DNA of 64,000 bases from Tessaracoccus sp. (GTDB lineage Bacteria; Actinomycetota; Actinomycetes; Propionibacteriales; Propionibacteriaceae): positions 496,001 to 560,000 of the forward strand of contig NZ_JADJNP010000001.1 in NCBI RefSeq assembly GCF_016714275.1. The letters run 5' to 3'. Under the pieces are notes generated by a model. It searched no databases. It was not told where the DNA came from and saw only the letters and a list, made by a program, of their open reading frames with translations. Position 1 is the first letter of the stretch, and every line of letters begins with the position of its first letter. The position numbers and the translations under genes are program-made. Shown here piece after piece: positions 1 through 7,520 of the stretch.

Positions 1-604
1 TGGTGGCGCGCAGCTTCGCAATCAGGTCATAGCGCAGCTGAGGCTTCTGCCGGTAGACGCCGTGCACGGTGCCAAAGGACGCAGCCAGGCAGGTGACTCC
101 CGTCGCGGCCACAAAGTCACGCGCAACGTCAGGGTCGGTGTAGAGCGACTCGTCGGCCACACCCTGGGAGGGATCACCATTCTCGTTGCCGGTCATCATC
201 CCGATCTCACCCTCGACGCCGATGCCGAACTCATTGGCCAGTTCGACAACCTCGCGGGTCACCCGCACGTTGTCCTCGTAGTTGCGATGGGAGCCGTCGA
301 TCATGCAGGAGTTGAACCCGATGTCGAGGCCCTTCTTGATGTAGTCGATGTCGTCGCCGTGATCGACATGCAGCACGAACGGCGCTGACGAGCGCTCAGC
401 CAGCGCTACCATGGCCGGCCCCATGTCCTCGATGCTGACGATGCCCTCGTGGACCTGCGCGAACTGCAGGATAATCGGCACACCGGTGCGCTCGCCGACG
501 TCGATGGTGGCGAGTAGCGCCTCGAAGAAGGGGGTGTTCACGGCGGCGAGGCCGACGTCGTTTTTTTCGGCGTAGTCGAGGGCTTCGCCCAATCCGATAA
601 GCAT
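1..604 (-). CDS. Class II fructose-bisphosphate/ketose-bisphosphate aldolase, 3' end outside window
   Basis: The minus-strand frame opens with ATG at 604 and runs off the window start, giving about 201 residues of a GatY/KbaY/FbaA-type class II aldolase. These zinc enzymes cleave ketose (bis)phosphates to dihydroxyacetone phosphate and an aldehyde. Visible family marks are the N-terminal IGLGEALDYAEKNDVGLAAV region, the metal-binding segment HVDHGDD, the stretch IGFNSCMIDGSH, and GVEGEIGMM. The start is preceded by AAAGGA at a suitable distance. The gene lies 13 nt downstream of the triosephosphate-isomerase-like gene, so the two are probably cotranscribed. This pairing suggests catabolism of a ketose phosphate or sugar-alcohol phosphate rather than housekeeping glycolysis. 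The substrate cannot be read from the sequence. Confidence 0.88.
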   Translation of the reverse strand, partial: MLIGLGEALDYAEKNDVGLAAVNTPFFEALLATIDVGERTGVPIILQFAQVHEGIVSIEDMGPAMVALAERSSAPFVLHVDHGDDIDYIKKGLDIGFNSCMIDGSHRNYEDNVRVTREVVELANEFGIGVEGEIGMMTGNENGDPSQGVADESLYTDPDVARDFVAATGVTCLAASFGTVHGVYRQKPQLRYDLIAKLRAT

Positions 605-617
605 GGCTCGTGTCCTT

Positions 618-1313
618 TCAGGCTTGGTTCTTGTGGTTCGAGATCGCGGTGAACATCTCGGTGAGGATGATGCGCCAGTCGGGATGGGCGACGATGCCGC
701 TGGTGCCACCTGAGCCGTCCGCGCCCTGCGCGAGCACGCGCGCCACGTCCTCGCCGGTGGAGACGCCTGCCGCCTGGATGACGAGGATCGACGGGTCAAC
801 CTCTTTGACGATGCGCGTGGTCCGCTCGATGTAGTCGCCAGCGTCCATGCGTCCAGTGCCGATATTCGCGGTCGGCTCGCAGATCATGACGTCAGGCCCC
901 ATACCCGCGATCGCCTTGCATTGTGCGTCGGAATCCGCGCAGACGATGGTCGCGAGACCCACCTCGCGCGCGCGTTCCATCGTGGCGTCGAGCACCGCGA
1001 GGGTCAGCGGGTGTTCTGCGTGGTTCAGCACGACGGCCGCCGCACCGGCATCGCGCAGGGAATCGGGCAGGATGTGCCCCATTCCCCGCCCCTTGCCGAT
1101 GGGGTCCATGTGCTGCGCCGTCACGGTCAGGTGGGTTGTGGCGTCGGCGACTGACCTCAGATCGACGTGCTGGGCCGTGAAGATCACGTCGACGCCGAAC
1201 GACGCGGCGAGCTCATCCGTGAGCCGCGCCAACGCAAGGGTTTCCTCACTGCCCAGGTAGGCCTTGGGGTTCACGATCAAGAAGGGTGGCTGGACCACAT
1301 GTCGTCTACTCAT
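618..1313 (-). CDS. Triosephosphate-isomerase-like protein (short, divergent active-site loop)
   Basis: A 231-residue TIM-barrel protein of the triosephosphate isomerase family. Expected catalytic residues are present: Asn15 and Lys17 in VNPKAYL, His98 in LNHAEHP, and Glu146 in CEPTANIGTG. The protein is shorter than bacterial TpiA (about 250 residues). NHAEHP replaces the usual GHSERR, and CEPTANIGTG replaces YEPVWAIGTG, so it resembles the archaeal-type or tetrulose-phosphate-isomerase branch. ATG at 1311-1313 has GAGGG four bases upstream. It is followed by the aldolase gene in the same operon. Inference: it isomerises DHAP/GAP or a related sugar phosphate made by the pathway. A housekeeping TpiA is expected elsewhere in the genome. 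Confidence 0.82.
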   Translation of the reverse strand: MSRRHVVQPPFLIVNPKAYLGSEETLALARLTDELAASFGVDVIFTAQHVDLRSVADATTHLTVTAQHMDPIGKGRGMGHILPDSLRDAGAAAVVLNHAEHPLTLAVLDATMERAREVGLATIVCADSDAQCKAIAGMGPDVMICEPTANIGTGRMDAGDYIERTTRIVKEVDPSILVIQAAGVSTGEDVARVLAQGADGSGGTSGIVAHPDWRIILTEMFTAISNHKNQA

Positions 1314-1342
1314 ACTGCCCTCATCTCCACGATTCGCACATA

Positions 1343-1444
1343 ATTGCTTACATGCGTACGTTATTGCTGATAGGCAGATCGTGACACACGGACCGACCGT
1401 GAAGCAAGGAATTGCTTCACATATGCACGTATGTGCTGATGGGC
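1343..1444. repeat. Pair of imperfect direct repeats in the promoter region
   Basis: Positions 1343-1375 and 1411-1444 share ATTGCTT, CAT, CGTA and GCTGAT-GGC blocks in the same order. Their starts are 68 nt apart, roughly six to seven helical turns. The second copy overlaps the palindrome at 1399-1420. Duplicated sites with helical phasing are typical of oligomeric sugar regulators such as SorC or DeoR types. This is an inference from spacing only. Confidence 0.5.
1399..1420. promoter_or_regulatory. Operator-like inverted repeat upstream of the isomerase/aldolase operon
   Basis: Two perfect 9-bp arms, GTGAAGCAA and TTGCTTCAC, are separated by 4 nt. The palindrome lies about 86 bp upstream of the isomerase ATG, where a sugar-responsive repressor or activator would bind. 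No regulator gene is adjacent within the window, so the binding protein is unknown. Confidence 0.6.
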
Positions 1445-1547
1445 GTCAGCGTGGTCGCTTCGTCACACACAGACGGCGGCCCGATTCCCAGGGGTGACGT
1501 CGATGACGTGGGCACACGTCACGAAGCCCGCGCCGCCCAGACGGCAA

Positions 1548-1585
1548 CAAAAAAAGTGGCCGCTCTCTACAGAGAGCGGCCACCT
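1548..1585 (-). terminator. Intrinsic terminator of carD
   Basis: Arms GTGGCCGCTCTCT (1556-1568) and AGAGAGCGGCCAC (1571-1583) form a GC-rich hairpin. On the minus strand it is followed by a run of seven T (plus-strand A run ending at 1555). It lies 45 bp past the carD stop and is one of the clearest rho-independent terminators in the window. Confidence 0.88.
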
Positions 1586-1627
1586 TTGATCGTGTTGTTC
1601 GGCGAGGGCCTCAGCCCGATGTGCGCC

Positions 1628-2113
1628 TCAGGAGGCGAGCACCTCGTCGAGCATGATCTCCGCCTTGTCCTCCTCGACCTTTTCGGCGAGCGCCAATTCG
1701 GCGACCAGAATGGCGCGCGCCTTGGCCAGCATTCGCTTCTCGCCGGCCGAGAGGCCCTTGTCGCGGTCGCGGCGCCACAGGTCGCGGACGACCTCGGACA
1801 CCTTGATCACGTTGCCGGAGTGGAGCTTCTCCATGTTCGCCTTGAAGCGGCGCGACCAGTTGGCCGGCTCCTCCGTGTGCTCGGCGCGCAGCACCGCGAA
1901 CACGCGCTCCAGCCCGTCCGCGTCGACCACGTCACGTACACCCACCAGATCCAGGTTGCAGGCGGGCACCTTGATCACCAAGTCGTTTTGGCCGATTACG
2001 CGCAATACGAGGAAGAGCTTGTCCTCACCCTTGATGGTCCGGTTTTCGATGTCCTCGATGACAGCCGTCCCATGATTGGGGTAAACAACCGTCTCACCGA
2101 TCGAAAAAGTCAT
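1628..2113 (-). CDS. carD: CarD-family RNA polymerase-binding regulator
   Basis: A 161-residue protein matching mycobacterial CarD along its length. The N-terminal RNA-polymerase-interacting domain has VGETVVYPNHGTAVIEDIE-type spacing, here starting FSIGETVVYPNHGTAV. The C-terminal DNA-binding helical domain has NWSRRFKANMEKL, VVRDLWRRDRDKGLSAGEKR and LDEVLAS. CarD binds the RNA polymerase beta subunit and stabilises open promoter complexes, especially at rRNA promoters. The start at 2113 was chosen because the GGAAAGGGG ribosome site is 9 nt upstream; an ATG at 2119 would be too close. A strong terminator follows. A larger minus-strand frame extending to 2557 is not supported by homology. 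Confidence 0.95.
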   Translation of the reverse strand: MTFSIGETVVYPNHGTAVIEDIENRTIKGEDKLFLVLRVIGQNDLVIKVPACNLDLVGVRDVVDADGLERVFAVLRAEHTEEPANWSRRFKANMEKLHSGNVIKVSEVVRDLWRRDRDKGLSAGEKRMLAKARAILVAELALAEKVEEDKAEIMLDEVLAS

Positions 2114-2306
2114 ACTCATTGACCCCTTTCCAAGAATCAATTCTAGCAGGTGGGCCAGCTGGGGCCCAGGCGTGCTCAGTGGGGGAGACGCCCCGCGCTC
2201 CGGCCTGTCCCCGACCCGCCGCGGTCCGCCCCTGCAGAACGCCTCGCACGAGGGCGCGCAAGTGGTTAGTATGTCCACACTTGACCGACATGCCCTCGGA
2301 GGACAC

Positions 2307-2804
2307 ATGAGCAAGCCCATGCGCCGCGCCGCGGCCATCGTCGCGACCGCTGCGCTCGCGGTCTCCCTCAGCGCATGCACGGGCGGACGCTGGGAGCCGG
2401 AGGCTCCCCCGGCGGCAGGAACACAGACCGACGCCGCTGACGGCGCCATCAAGCTGCGCAACTTCGTCGTCATCTCCGACATGGGTGGCGAAGCCATCCT
2501 CGTGGGCGGCATCACCTCCCGTGACGCGGCAAACGAAGTCACCGCGATCGGGATCACCGCGCAGGCTGCGGACGGCTCATTCGGCGCGGAGCAGGTCGTC
2601 GACTTCTCCGAGCAGATCCCCAGGGGTCAGACCATCACGCTCGACGGCTCACGCACCAAGTTCACCGACCCCGACCTGATCCTCGGGCGACTGGCCGGCG
2701 TCACCGTCGGGTTCGCCGACGGTCAGACCGCAAGCCTCCAGGTGCCCGTGTACGCATCGGATCACCCGGACTTCGCCGAGGCCTGGAACAGCGTCTGGGC
2801 CTGA
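2307..2804 (+). CDS. Secreted lipoprotein of unknown function
   Basis: A 165-residue protein with a lipoprotein signal: a basic start (MSKPMRRAA), a hydrophobic stretch, and the lipobox LSAC with Cys at about residue 24. It would therefore be anchored to the outer face of the cytoplasmic membrane. The mature part has a beta-rich composition and contains DGAIKLRNFVVISD and DGQTASLQVPVYASD; I do not recognise the fold. GGAGGA lies 4-9 nt upstream of ATG at 2307. It is divergent from carD and convergent with regX3. No function is assigned. Confidence 0.8.
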   Translation: MSKPMRRAAAIVATAALAVSLSACTGGRWEPEAPPAAGTQTDAADGAIKLRNFVVISDMGGEAILVGGITSRDAANEVTAIGITAQAADGSFGAEQVVDFSEQIPRGQTITLDGSRTKFTDPDLILGRLAGVTVGFADGQTASLQVPVYASDHPDFAEAWNSVWA

Positions 2805-2909
2805 GGCTCGCGGGCTTGGCGCTTCTGGCGGCGAGTGCAACGACGCAGACGTCGCGCCCGGGCGCTGCGCAGGAGGCAACCCTCCCTTTCGCAACAACCC
2901 CTAGCTTCG

Positions 2910-3587
2910 CTAGCCCTCGAACTTGTAGCCCAGGCCGCGCACGGTGACGAGCCGACGCGGTTGGGCCGGGTCATCCTCGATCTTCGCCCGCAGGCGCTTC
3001 ACGTGGACATCCAGCGTCTTGGTGTCGCCGACGTAGTTGGACCCCCAGATCCGATCGATCAGCTGGCCTCTTGTCATCACGCGCCCCGCGTTGCGCAGCA
3101 GCAACTCCAGGAGTTCGAACTCGCGCAGCGCGAGCCGCACCTCCCGGCCGTCGACCTGAACCTCGTGACGCTCGACGTCGAGGCGCACGCCGGACACCTC
3201 GACGACCTCGGGAAGCAGCGCCTGGTCCTGGCCCCTGCGTAGCACCGCCCGAATGCGGGCGACGAGCTCGCGGTGACTGAACGGCTTGGTGACATAGTCG
3301 TCGGCACCCAGCTCAAGACCGACGACCTTGTCGATCTCCGAGTCGCGTGCGGTGACCATGACGATCCCGACGTTGCCGCGCGCCCGTAGCTGCCTGCACA
3401 CCTCGGTGCCGGGCATGCCGGGCATCATCACGTCCAGCAGCACGAGGTCTGCGCCGTGCTTGTCGAAGAGCGCGAGGCCCTGGGCCCCGTCGGCGGCCTC
3501 GAGCACCTCGAAGCCCTCCTTGCGGAGCATGAACCCCGTCGCGTCGCGGTAGGACTCCTCGTCCTCGATGATCAGAATCCGTGCCAC
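2910..3587 (-). CDS. regX3: RegX3-type response regulator (OmpR/PhoB family)
   Basis: A 225-residue response regulator. The receiver domain (about 1-115) has the phospho-acceptor Asp52 in LLDVMMPG, the acidic pair IEDEE near the N-terminus, and Lys in YVTKPFS. The C-terminal winged helix has GRVMTRGQLIDRIWG and DVHVKRLRAKIE, very close to mycobacterial RegX3. RegX3 answers phosphate starvation signalled by SenX3. The GTG start at 3587 begins one base after the senX3 stop, and AGGAG lies inside the end of senX3, so translation is coupled. The nearby phoU and PHO-box repeats support a phosphate role. Confidence 0.93.
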   Translation of the reverse strand: MARILIIEDEESYRDATGFMLRKEGFEVLEAADGAQGLALFDKHGADLVLLDVMMPGMPGTEVCRQLRARGNVGIVMVTARDSEIDKVVGLELGADDYVTKPFSHRELVARIRAVLRRGQDQALLPEVVEVSGVRLDVERHEVQVDGREVRLALREFELLELLLRNAGRVMTRGQLIDRIWGSNYVGDTKTLDVHVKRLRAKIEDDPAQPRRLVTVRGLGYKFEG

Positions 3588-3588
3588 G

Positions 3589-4737
3589 TCACTCCTCGTC
3601 TTCCAGATCGTCATGGGCGCCCAGGTAGGCGGGCAGGCTGAGCGTAAAGGTCGATCCCTGGCCCGGGCGTGACCACACCCGGATCTCCCCGCCGTGCGAG
3701 ACGGCGATGTGCCGCACGATGGAAAGGCCGAGGCCCGTGCCGCCGCTCTCGCGCGAGCGGCCGTAGTCGACGCGGAAGAACCGCTCGAAGATGCGGTCCT
3801 GATCCTCCGGCCTGATGCCGATGCCGTTGTCGGACACCTTCACCTCGGCGTGCTCACCCTCGACGGTGAGGCTGATCGTCACGCGGGCGCGCTCTCCGGA
3901 GTAGCTGATGGCGTTCTGCACGAGGTTGGCGACGGCGTCGGCGAGTTGCCAGCGGTCTCCGAGGACCCGGGCGTCGGCCGCGCGGGCGATGATCACGCTG
4001 ACCTCGCGCTGGGCCGCGCGCTCCCGCGAACGGGAGACGGCCTCATCGATCACCTCGGACAACTCCACGATCTCGTGCGCCAGCATCGGGTTCTCGGTCT
4101 GGAGGCGGCTGAGGTCGATGATCTGGTTGGTCAGCTCCGCGAGCCGCGCGGTCTCGCGCTGCAGGCGTCCGGCGAACCGTTCTACCGCCTCGGGGTCGTC
4201 CTTGGCCGCCTCGACGGCCTCGGACAGCACGCTGATCGCGCCGATGGGGGTCTTCAGCTCGTGCGAGATGTTGGCGACGAAGTCGCGCCGCACCGCTTCC
4301 ACGCGCTTCGCGGCGGACTCGTCGACCGCGAAGACCAGCACGTCCTCGTCGTCCATGGCGGAGACGCGCACGGTCAGCTCCAACGCGTCCATGCCCGGTT
4401 GGCGCTCGCGGATCACGGCGCCGTCATAGGCGATGCCCGACGTCCGCACCGCGCGAACGACGTCGAGCAGCTCCGTGAAGCCGACCCTTGTGCCCCTGAC
4501 GAGGCCCATCGTCTCCCCTGGTTCGTTGACGACGAGGATCTCGTCATGGGGCCCGACGAGCAGCGCGCCCGTCTGCATGAGTTCCAGAACCTGCCGCAGC
4601 TCGGCGGAGACACGCGCCTCCGCCCGCTGCGTCTCGATCTGACGCAGACCCTCGCGGCCGCGGTGGATGAGATACGCGAACAGGCAGCCGAGAAGGGCAA
4701 TGCCGGCCCCGATGAGGCCGGCGACGGCTGGATGCAT
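3589..4737 (-). CDS. senX3: SenX3-type sensor histidine kinase
   Basis: A 382-residue membrane histidine kinase. One strong N-terminal membrane helix (residues 4-24) is followed by a PAS-like sensor region (about 45-145) with no large extracellular domain, as in SenX3. The kinase has an H-box with His159 in VANISHELKTP, an N-box (NAISYSG), a G1 box (VSDNGIGI) and a G2 box (GGTGLGLSIVRH). It phosphorylates RegX3 in phosphate limitation. ATG at 4737 was chosen because the hydrophobic helix begins directly after it. The longer frame to 4794 would add a charged tail. Ribosome-site support is weak, so the start is less certain than the gene. Confidence 0.92.
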   Translation of the reverse strand: MHPAVAGLIGAGIALLGCLFAYLIHRGREGLRQIETQRAEARVSAELRQVLELMQTGALLVGPHDEILVVNEPGETMGLVRGTRVGFTELLDVVRAVRTSGIAYDGAVIRERQPGMDALELTVRVSAMDDEDVLVFAVDESAAKRVEAVRRDFVANISHELKTPIGAISVLSEAVEAAKDDPEAVERFAGRLQRETARLAELTNQIIDLSRLQTENPMLAHEIVELSEVIDEAVSRSRERAAQREVSVIIARAADARVLGDRWQLADAVANLVQNAISYSGERARVTISLTVEGEHAEVKVSDNGIGIRPEDQDRIFERFFRVDYGRSRESGGTGLGLSIVRHIAVSHGGEIRVWSRPGQGSTFTLSLPAYLGAHDDLEDEE

Positions 4738-4808
4738 GCCGCCATCATAGGCACCCGTCGGATGCCGCGGGGTTGTCCGTCGGCACCCCTCCACCCGCTT
4801 CGCGAAGA

Positions 4809-4841
4809 CTTCACCGGGCGTTCACCGACGGTTCATGAGGG
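4809..4841. promoter_or_regulatory. PHO-box-like triple direct repeat between senX3 and phoU
   Basis: Three consecutive 11-nt units begin CTTCACC (4809), GTTCACC (4820) and GTTCATG (4831). This matches the 11-nt direct-repeat geometry and GTTCACC core described for PhoP/RegX3 sites in actinobacteria. It lies in the divergent interval between senX3 and phoU, so autoregulation of both transcripts is likely. A possible -10 for phoU (TAGACT) is at 4896-4901. Confidence 0.75.
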
Positions 4842-4938
4842 GGCAACGGCCGCGTCCCCAACCGGGCCTAGCCTCGGGGGAGACAAGTGAGCAACTAGAC
4901 TCTTTCGCGACCCAGAACCCAAGGAGGGTTACCCGCAT

Positions 4939-5604
4939 ATGCGCACTAGCTACCACGAGGAGTTGGATGCGATCATCGACAGTCTCGTCCACATGGCCGA
5001 ACTCGTCGAGACCGCGATCAAGGAGGGCTCCGAGTCGCTGCTGACCGCCGACCTGGCTCGCGCGGAGGCCGTCGTCACCAACGACGGCGAGCTGGACCGG
5101 ATCCACGAGGAGATGGAGTACAAGTGCCTCTCCCTCCTCGCGCTGCAGGCGCCCGTCGCCGGTGAGCTTCGCACGATCGTCTCCGCCATCCGGGTGGTGT
5201 TCGAACTGGCCCGCATGGGCGACCTCGCTGCGCACGTGGCGAAGATCGCGCGGCTGCGCTATCCGGCCCACGCCGTGCCCGAGGAGTTCGAGCCGAGCTT
5301 CCGCGAGATGGCCTTGATCGCCACGGAGATCATCGACCTGGCCCGCATCTCGCTGAAGGACCGCGACGCCAAGGAGGCCCACCGCCTCGCAGACATCGAC
5401 TCCCGGATGGATGAGCTCCGCCGGGAGCAGTTCACCCGGATGCTCCGCAAGGACTCCGACATCACAATCGAGGGTGCTGTCGACGTCGCGCTACTCGGCC
5501 GCTACTTCGAGCGCTTCGCAGACCATGCCGTCGCCGTCGGGCGGCGCGTGATCTACATCATCACCGGCGAGGTGCCCGAGGGCGAGGACTGGCCGAACGC
5601 CTGA
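4939..5604 (+). CDS. phoU: Phosphate-signalling protein PhoU
   Basis: A 221-residue, nearly all-helical protein with two PhoU repeats (about 1-105 and 115-215). The characteristic metal-cluster acidic stretches are visible in ARMGDLAAHVAKIA and RYFERFADHAVAVGRRV. PhoU links the Pst phosphate transporter to the sensor kinase and keeps the system off when phosphate is plentiful. An excellent ribosome site, AAGGAGGG, precedes ATG. The gene is divergent from senX3-regX3 and sits behind the PHO-box-like repeat. No pst genes occur in the window. Confidence 0.95.
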   Translation: MRTSYHEELDAIIDSLVHMAELVETAIKEGSESLLTADLARAEAVVTNDGELDRIHEEMEYKCLSLLALQAPVAGELRTIVSAIRVVFELARMGDLAAHVAKIARLRYPAHAVPEEFEPSFREMALIATEIIDLARISLKDRDAKEAHRLADIDSRMDELRREQFTRMLRKDSDITIEGAVDVALLGRYFERFADHAVAVGRRVIYIITGEVPEGEDWPNA

Positions 5605-5661
5605 CACCGGGACGCGCCGTTCCCGCTCGGCGAGCCTGCCGGGGCCGGGGGTAGAGTGCTG

Positions 5662-5685
5662 GGAGGGCGCCGTACGGCGCCCTCC
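5662..5685. terminator. Perfect 24-bp palindrome between phoU and the deacetylase gene
   Basis: The arm GGAGGGCGCCGT is followed at once by its exact complement, giving a perfect palindrome with no T run. It may end phoU transcripts, act as a hairpin in the deacetylase leader, or bind a dimeric regulator. A -10-like TAGAGT (5652-5657) just upstream favours a leader hairpin or operator. I cannot separate these options. Confidence 0.5.
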
Positions 5686-5708
5686 ATCTCGTAAGGGGTC
5701 GATTCCAT

Positions 5709-6689
5709 ATGAAGCCGTTCACCCGCCGAAGCTTCGTCACGTTGTCGGTGGCCGCGCTCGCAGCCGCCGGCTGCGCGCCTGCGGGCCTGGCGATGCCCGG
5801 CACCGGTTCGAAGACCCCCACGTCCGCGACGACCACCGCCACTCCCCCGACGACCGCGGCCCCCGCGTCGCCGACGTCCACCCCGTCGGTCTCCGAGACC
5901 CCCTCTTCTCCCGCGACCACCCCGTCGGCACCGGAGACGACCACGTCGCCCGAGCCCCCGGTGAACCCCGACGTGCTGATCCCGGGCAAGAACCACATCG
6001 GCGCCGCCGCCGAGTACGTCTATTCGGCGAAGCAGGTGCAGCGCTGGCTGCAGGGCAAGGACGCGCCGCCGAAGAAAAAGAAGATCGTCTTCCTGACCTT
6101 CGACGACGGCCCCAACCACCAGACGACGCCGATCATCCTCGATGCACTGAAGGACGCGGGCGTGCACGCCACGTTCTATGTCGTCGGCTCCATGTTGAAC
6201 GATGCCCCCGAGCTGCTGCAACGCGAGATCGCGGAGGGCCACTCGATCAACCTGCACAGCTGGTCGCACGACTACTCGCACCTGTACCCGGGACGCTCGG
6301 CGAACGCCAAGCGGATCGAGGAGGAGTATCTCAAGACGCTGGCGAAGGTGCGCGAGATCCTCGGCGACGACTTCAACACCGAGGGCTGGCGCTACCCCGG
6401 CGGCCACATGTCCTGGAACAACATGAAGCCCGCGGACAAGGCGTTGGCGAAGCATGGCGTCGCCTGGGTCGACTGGAACGCCGACACCGCCGACAGCGCC
6501 CCAAAGAGCCGTCGCCCCTCCACCATCGACCAGCTGGTGGCCAACGCGACGATGCCCATCCGCGCCGGCTACCACGTCGCCGTCGTTCTTGGCCACGACA
6601 CCCCCGACAAGAGCCTGACCGCCAAGTCCACCCCCGCGATGATCAAGGCGTACAAGAAGGCCGGGTATACCTTCGGCGTGATCAGCTAG
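5709..6689 (+). CDS. Secreted polysaccharide deacetylase (CE4/NodB), lipoprotein-type
   Basis: A 326-residue exported protein. The N-terminus has twin arginines (TRRSF), a hydrophobic core and AAAGC, suggesting a lipoprotein anchor. Residues about 30-90 form a Ser/Thr/Pro-rich wall-spanning linker. The NodB homology domain follows, with the catalytic and metal motif TFDDGPNH, the metal histidines HSWSHDYSH, and RYPGGHMSW. CE4 enzymes remove N- or O-acetyl groups from peptidoglycan or other cell-surface glycans. The gene ends 17 nt before gpmA. The ATG has AAGGGG upstream. The substrate is not determined by the sequence. Confidence 0.9.
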   Translation: MKPFTRRSFVTLSVAALAAAGCAPAGLAMPGTGSKTPTSATTTATPPTTAAPASPTSTPSVSETPSSPATTPSAPETTTSPEPPVNPDVLIPGKNHIGAAAEYVYSAKQVQRWLQGKDAPPKKKKIVFLTFDDGPNHQTTPIILDALKDAGVHATFYVVGSMLNDAPELLQREIAEGHSINLHSWSHDYSHLYPGRSANAKRIEEEYLKTLAKVREILGDDFNTEGWRYPGGHMSWNNMKPADKALAKHGVAWVDWNADTADSAPKSRRPSTIDQLVANATMPIRAGYHVAVVLGHDTPDKSLTAKSTPAMIKAYKKAGYTFGVIS

Positions 6690-6706
6690 CGCTGTAGGGT
6701 GCTCTC

Positions 6707-7459
6707 ATGACCGCGAAGTTGATCCTCCTCCGCCACGGCGAGAGCGAGTGGAATGCCAAGAACCTGTTCACTGGCTGGGTTGATGTCGACATCAACGAGA
6801 AGGGCATCGAGGAGGCCAAGCGGGGCGCAGAGCTCCTTAAGGCCGAGAATCTGCTCCCGGATGTGCTGCACACCTCGCTGCAGCGCCGCGCCATCCACAC
6901 CGCCTACCTGGCCCTGGACGGGTGCGACCGGCACTGGATTCCGGTGCGCCGCCATTGGCGCCTGAACGAGCGCCACTACGGCGCGCTGCAGGGCAAGAAC
7001 AAGGCCCAGACGCTTGAGCAGTACGGCGAGGAGCAGTTCATGCTGTGGCGCCGCAGCTACGACACCCCGCCGCCGCCGATCGACATCGACGATGAGTACA
7101 GCCAGTGGTACGACCCGCGCTACGCGGACATCCCCGAGGACGCGCGTCCCCGTACGGAGTGCCTGAAGGACGTCGTCGCGCGCATGCTGCCGTACTGGGA
7201 GGCGCACATCGTCCCGGATCTAGCCGAGGGCAAGACGGTGCTGATCACGGCACACGGCAACTCGCTGCGCGCGCTGGTCAAGCACCTCGACGGCATCTCC
7301 GACGCCGACATCGCCGGCCTGAACATCCCCACGGGCATCCCGCTGTACTACGAGCTGGACGAGGACTTCACGCCGGTGACGCCGGGCGGCCGCTACCTCG
7401 ATCCCGACGCTGCAGCAGCGGCCATCGAGGCCGTGAAGAACCAGGGCAAGAAGAAGTAG
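6707..7459 (+). CDS. gpmA: 2,3-bisphosphoglycerate-dependent phosphoglycerate mutase
   Basis: A 250-residue histidine-phosphatase-fold enzyme interconverting 3- and 2-phosphoglycerate in glycolysis. The phospho-acceptor His10 lies in LLRHGESEWN. Other family marks are NLFTGWVDVD, RLNERHYGALQG, the second catalytic His in ITAHGNSLRALVKHL, and NIPTGIPL. The length is typical for dPGM. In mycobacteria gpm1 neighbours senX3-regX3; here it lies 2 kb away with phoU and the deacetylase between, so the neighbourhood is partly conserved. A bidirectional terminator follows. Confidence 0.97.
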   Translation: MTAKLILLRHGESEWNAKNLFTGWVDVDINEKGIEEAKRGAELLKAENLLPDVLHTSLQRRAIHTAYLALDGCDRHWIPVRRHWRLNERHYGALQGKNKAQTLEQYGEEQFMLWRRSYDTPPPPIDIDDEYSQWYDPRYADIPEDARPRTECLKDVVARMLPYWEAHIVPDLAEGKTVLITAHGNSLRALVKHLDGISDADIAGLNIPTGIPLYYELDEDFTPVTPGGRYLDPDAAAAAIEAVKNQGKKK

Positions 7460-7479
7460 CCCCCTGCCCCACGATGCAC

Positions 7480-7509
7480 AAAGACCCCGGCCAGTTGGCC
7501 GGGGTCTTT
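7480..7509. terminator. Bidirectional terminator between gpmA and the AI-2E transporter gene
   Basis: Arms AAAGACCCCGGCC (7480-7492) and GGCCGGGGTCTTT (7497-7509) pair perfectly around AGTT. The stem ends in A/T tracts on both sides, so it can stop transcription from both convergent genes. Confidence 0.88.
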
Positions 7510-7520
7510 CGCTGTCCCTC

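Noticed and set aside
3694..4890. A 398-codon plus-strand frame across senX3
   Set aside because: It is a composition shadow: senX3 on the minus strand has every kinase motif, while this frame has a low-complexity His/Asp/Arg-rich product and no ribosome site.
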